From: Pseudomonadota bacterium
Lineage (GTDB): Bacteria; Myxococcota_A; Polyangia; Polyangiales; Polyangiaceae
NCBI GenBank assembly: GCA_023411445.1
Contig: JAEYOT010000473.1
Location: 1-8,600 of the forward strand
Direction: 5' to 3'
DNA: 8,600 nucleotides
The notes under the pieces were generated by a model, which was not told the DNA's origin, ran no database searches, and saw nothing but the letters and a program-made list of their open reading frames with translations. Positions 5,049 to 8,600 of this stretch are shown here, in pieces (positions within the stretch are counted from its first letter, which is position 1; each line of letters opens with the position of its first letter). The position numbers were made by a program, and so were the translations under genes.

Positions 5049-7778
5049 TCAGCGCGGGTCTTCGAGGCGCAGACCGATCGGTAGCTCTTCGCCGAACCAG
5101 GCGGCGCGCTCGGCTGCCACGACCGGCACGAGCTCGCGCACCATGGCGATCAGATCGGGCGCGGCCTGGATCTGCTCCAGGCGCCGAACCACCTCCGCCC
5201 GCGTGCTCGGCGACACGTCACGCGCACGATCTCCGGTAACGCGCGCGAGCTGCGCCGCCGTGACGGCTGCCGTCGGAGCCTCGTGCCAGCGCTCGCTGAG
5301 CAAATGCTTGAGCCAGCCCTCGGCGACGCTGGGCGGCACCACGTGGTGGGCGCTAGCGTAGCCGGGCACGCGCGCGCCGACGCGGCCCAGCGCCGCCCAC
5401 AGCTGCGGATCGCGCCGCAGGAAGGTCCGCTCCACTAGCCAATCACCGAGCTGCCGGCGACGTTCGGCGGGGACGCGCTCGAGCGACGCCGTGAGCTCCA
5501 GCAGCTCGTGGCTCGGCTCAGCCGCCTTGAGGCTCTTGCTGCGCTTGAGCTTGAGCTCGCTCGGCGCCCAGAACGGCTCGAGCAACCCGAGCAGGCGCTC
5601 CTGCGTGCTTTCACGCAAGCCTGCCACGATGCGGCGCCAGGCGATCCAAAACTGTTGCCAAGCGCGCGTCTTCGCGGCGGCGGCGAGGCCGGACTCGAAC
5701 AGCGGCACCAGCTGCGCGATCCGCTCCTCGTCGTGAGGTGCGCCGAAGCCCGGCCGCAGGCAGTAGCCGGCCAGCATCCAGAACACGCGCTCGTGATCCT
5801 CCGAGCGGCGGCGCGCGCTGCGCCCCTCTGCTAGCGCGTCGAACAGCAGACGGTTGGTCTCGAGCGTCCAGCGCTGTCGTTCACCGAGCAAGCGCTCGAG
5901 CTCACGCGGCAGGTCGCGGCTCTCGCGCTCGTGGACGTCGGCTCGCCCTTCACCGAACACGCGCCGGATGGCTTCGAGCGCTTCGGGCAAGCGCGGTGGC
6001 AGTGGCTTGGACGGTTGAGGGGGCGCCAGCGAGGCGGGCCGCTCCGCGCCCTCGCCGCGCAGATCGAAGGCCAAGCGAAAGCGCCTCGGCGCCTGCTCGC
6101 CGGGCGGCGAGAGCTCGACGCAGGCGAGCTCCACCGTGCCGACGGCGCTGAGCTCTCCCTCGAGCGCCACCTCCACGTCGCTGCGTTGAGACTCCGCGCT
6201 GCTGTCGAACACGGTAGTGACCGGCGGCAGCGCCGCGTAGTCGTCGTCCAGCTCGACGAGATCGCCCACGCCGTGCGCCTCCTTGTCCGAGGTGTACAGC
6301 TCGAGCTTCACCGGCACACCGACGCGCAGCCACAGCCCGCCGGCGCGCGCGCGGTGGCGCTCGCCCTCGCGCGCTCCTCGCGGAACCACGCACAGCGCAC
6401 GCCGCGCGGAGCGCTCGTCGACCGAGACGTAGAAGCCGCGCGGCGTGCCGCCGCCGATGCGCAGCCCGCCCTCGGCCAGCGCTCGCGCGTACGCGACAGC
6501 GCCGCGCGCGACGGACAAGTCCGGATCGGGGTAGGGGAGCAGCGTCACTTCGCGTCCGCTCCAGCCGCTCAGCACCTCGCGCACACGCGCCGCCGCGTGC
6601 GGCGCGTGGAACAGCCCGCCGTTGAGCAACAGCGCGTCCACGCCGTGCTCGGCGTGGCGCTCCAAGAACTGCACCAAATGGCGCGAGATCGCCGGATCGC
6701 GCTCGTAGGGGAGGCCGAAAGCGCTGAGCCCGGCGCGGGGGCGCGTCGGGGCCGCGCCGCGCTCCACCAGCGGCAAGAAGCCGGAGAATACGAGCTCATG
6801 CACCTCGCTCTGCCCGAGCTCTGTCTGCAAGGTGCCGCCGACCAGCGCGGCTCCCGCGCGCGCGACGCGGATCGGCACGGAGCTCGGCGGGTCGTCGCTG
6901 AGCAGCGCTTCCTTGGCGCTCCGGCAGGCGAGCAGGAGCTGACTGAAGCGAAAGGCGTCCAGCGGCTCGTCCGGCGACAGCCGGCGCTCGCACAGCTGGG
7001 CCAGCGCCAAATCGATGTTGTCTCCGCCGAGCAGCAGGTGACGCCCGACTGCGATGCGATCCAGCTCGAGCGCGCCGTCCGTGCTGCGCCGCGCCTCGAC
7101 CAGCGTCAAATCCGTGGTGCCACCGCCGACGTCACAGACGAGCACACGCGCGGTCGCGCGCTCGGCGTGCAGCAACGCCTCGACGGCCGCGCGGCGCTCG
7201 GCGGCGATCAGGTCGTAGAACGCGGCTTGCGGCTCCTCCAGCAGCCGGACCACGAGCCCCGCTTGCTCGGCCGCTTCCACGGTGAGCTCACGGGCAACCT
7301 CGTCGAACGACGCCGGCACGGTGAGGACCACGTCTTGCTCGGCCAGCGGCGCCGCCGGGAAGGCGTCGTCCCAGCTACGCTTGACGTGCGAAAGCAAGCG
7401 ACGGCTAGCCTCGACCGGCGAGATCTTGCCGACGTCTGCGGCGTCCGCGCCCCAGGGCAAGATCGGCTCGCGCCGCGCGACGCCGGCGTGGCTGAGCCAG
7501 CTCTTGGCGGAGGCAACCAGTCGCGCGCTCACCTCCTGGCCGCGGTGCCGCGCGAAGCGGCCGACCACCCACGGCAGCTCGCCCCACGGATCTGCTACCT
7601 CTTCGCCCGGTACCGGTGTGTACAAGAACGACGGCAGCAGCGGCAAGGGCTCGATCTCGTGAGAGCTCACCAGCTGCGGCAGCGCCAGTACCTCGCACGC
7701 CTGGCCTTGCTCGCGCTCTCCGTAGGCCACCACGGTGTGGGTGGTGCCGAGGTCGATGCCAACGAAGTAACGGCTCAA
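5049..7778 (-). CDS. Hsp70/DnaK-family protein with long C-terminal helical extension
   Basis: This 909-residue protein is far longer than the roughly 640 of DnaK. The ATPase domain (about 1-435) is complete: phosphate-1 GIDLGTTHT (7-15), LTVPASFDEVARE (152-164), EEPQAAFYDL (181-190), phosphate-2 CDVGGGTTDLTLV (215-227), LGGDNIDLAL (250-259), adenosine loop LLLNGG (383-388) and DPDLSVARGA (418-427). A reduced beta region (about 440-575) replaces the usual substrate domain, and no DnaK VLLLD-type linker is evident. After a Pro-rich linker (about 585-598) comes a helical extension (about 600-909), probably the DUF3731-type region of DnaK-related proteins; I recall that name from memory. It could be a specialised chaperone or ATP-driven regulator, substrate unknown. 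The start is TTG with a strong Shine-Dalgarno, two bases after the upstream Hsp70 stop, so translation is probably coupled. Confidence 0.92.
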   Translation of the reverse strand: MSRYFVGIDLGTTHTVVAYGEREQGQACEVLALPQLVSSHEIEPLPLLPSFLYTPVPGEEVADPWGELPWVVGRFARHRGQEVSARLVASAKSWLSHAGVARREPILPWGADAADVGKISPVEASRRLLSHVKRSWDDAFPAAPLAEQDVVLTVPASFDEVARELTVEAAEQAGLVVRLLEEPQAAFYDLIAAERRAAVEALLHAERATARVLVCDVGGGTTDLTLVEARRSTDGALELDRIAVGRHLLLGGDNIDLALAQLCERRLSPDEPLDAFRFSQLLLACRSAKEALLSDDPPSSVPIRVARAGAALVGGTLQTELGQSEVHELVFSGFLPLVERGAAPTRPRAGLSAFGLPYERDPAISRHLVQFLERHAEHGVDALLLNGGLFHAPHAAARVREVLSGWSGREVTLLPYPDPDLSVARGAVAYARALAEGGLRIGGGTPRGFYVSVDERSARRALCVVPRGAREGERHRARAGGLWLRVGVPVKLELYTSDKEAHGVGDLVELDDDYAALPPVTTVFDSSAESQRSDVEVALEGELSAVGTVELACVELSPPGEQAPRRFRLAFDLRGEGAERPASLAPPQPSKPLPPRLPEALEAIRRVFGEGRADVHERESRDLPRELERLLGERQRWTLETNRLLFDALAEGRSARRRSEDHERVFWMLAGYCLRPGFGAPHDEERIAQLVPLFESGLAAAAKTRAWQQFWIAWRRIVAGLRESTQERLLGLLEPFWAPSELKLKRSKSLKAAEPSHELLELTASLERVPAERRRQLGDWLVERTFLRRDPQLWAALGRVGARVPGYASAHHVVPPSVAEGWLKHLLSERWHEAPTAAVTAAQLARVTGDRARDVSPSTRAEVVRRLEQIQAAPDLIAMVRELVPVVAAERAAWFGEELPIGLRLEDPR

Positions 7779-7780
7779 GC

Positions 7781-8600
<820 letters not shown>

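Overview
The window is strongly GC-rich, with G/C-heavy third codon positions and long antisense shadow frames. Its gene content is a soluble hybrid histidine kinase, an HTTM membrane protein, and a tandem pair of divergent Hsp70 proteins. This suggests a high-GC, large-genome bacterium, most likely a myxobacterium of the Sorangium/Polyangium type. That assignment rests on style and family recall, not on a marker gene.

Layout: (1) 131-526 (+) is a small SpoIIAA/STAS-like protein of unknown role. (2) 527-1196 is a 670-base stretch without a believable gene. It holds a 520-bp structure (593-1112) with two gap-free 99-bp inverted arms around a 322-bp GC-rich core. The arms carry GTTCAA/TTGAAC dyads and the core carries 19-bp tandem repeats. 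(3) 1197-2534 and 2552-3271 (both -) form a probable two-gene operon. A membrane-anchored, Spy/CpxP-like helical protein comes first and the soluble hybrid histidine kinase follows after 17 bases. (4) 3272-3426 is a divergent intergenic region with a near-palindrome. (5) 3427-5037 (+) encodes a multi-pass HTTM (vitamin K carboxylase-like) protein. (6) 5049-8600 (-) holds two tandem Hsp70-family genes. The upstream one is cut by the window edge. The downstream one has a complete ATPase domain plus a roughly 330-residue helical extension, and starts at TTG with a Shine-Dalgarno sequence lying inside the end of the upstream gene.

Functional links: the Hsp70 pair is very likely translationally coupled and should act together as a non-canonical chaperone or ATPase module. 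The Spy-like protein and the kinase are probably co-expressed and could form an envelope-stress sensing pair, but the kinase has no membrane segment, so any direct contact is speculation. The HTTM gene converges on the Hsp70 genes with an 11-base gap and no visible terminator. The most unusual item is the inverted-repeat structure at 593-1112, which looks like a MITE-like or recombinase-recognised element, or a large folded noncoding locus.
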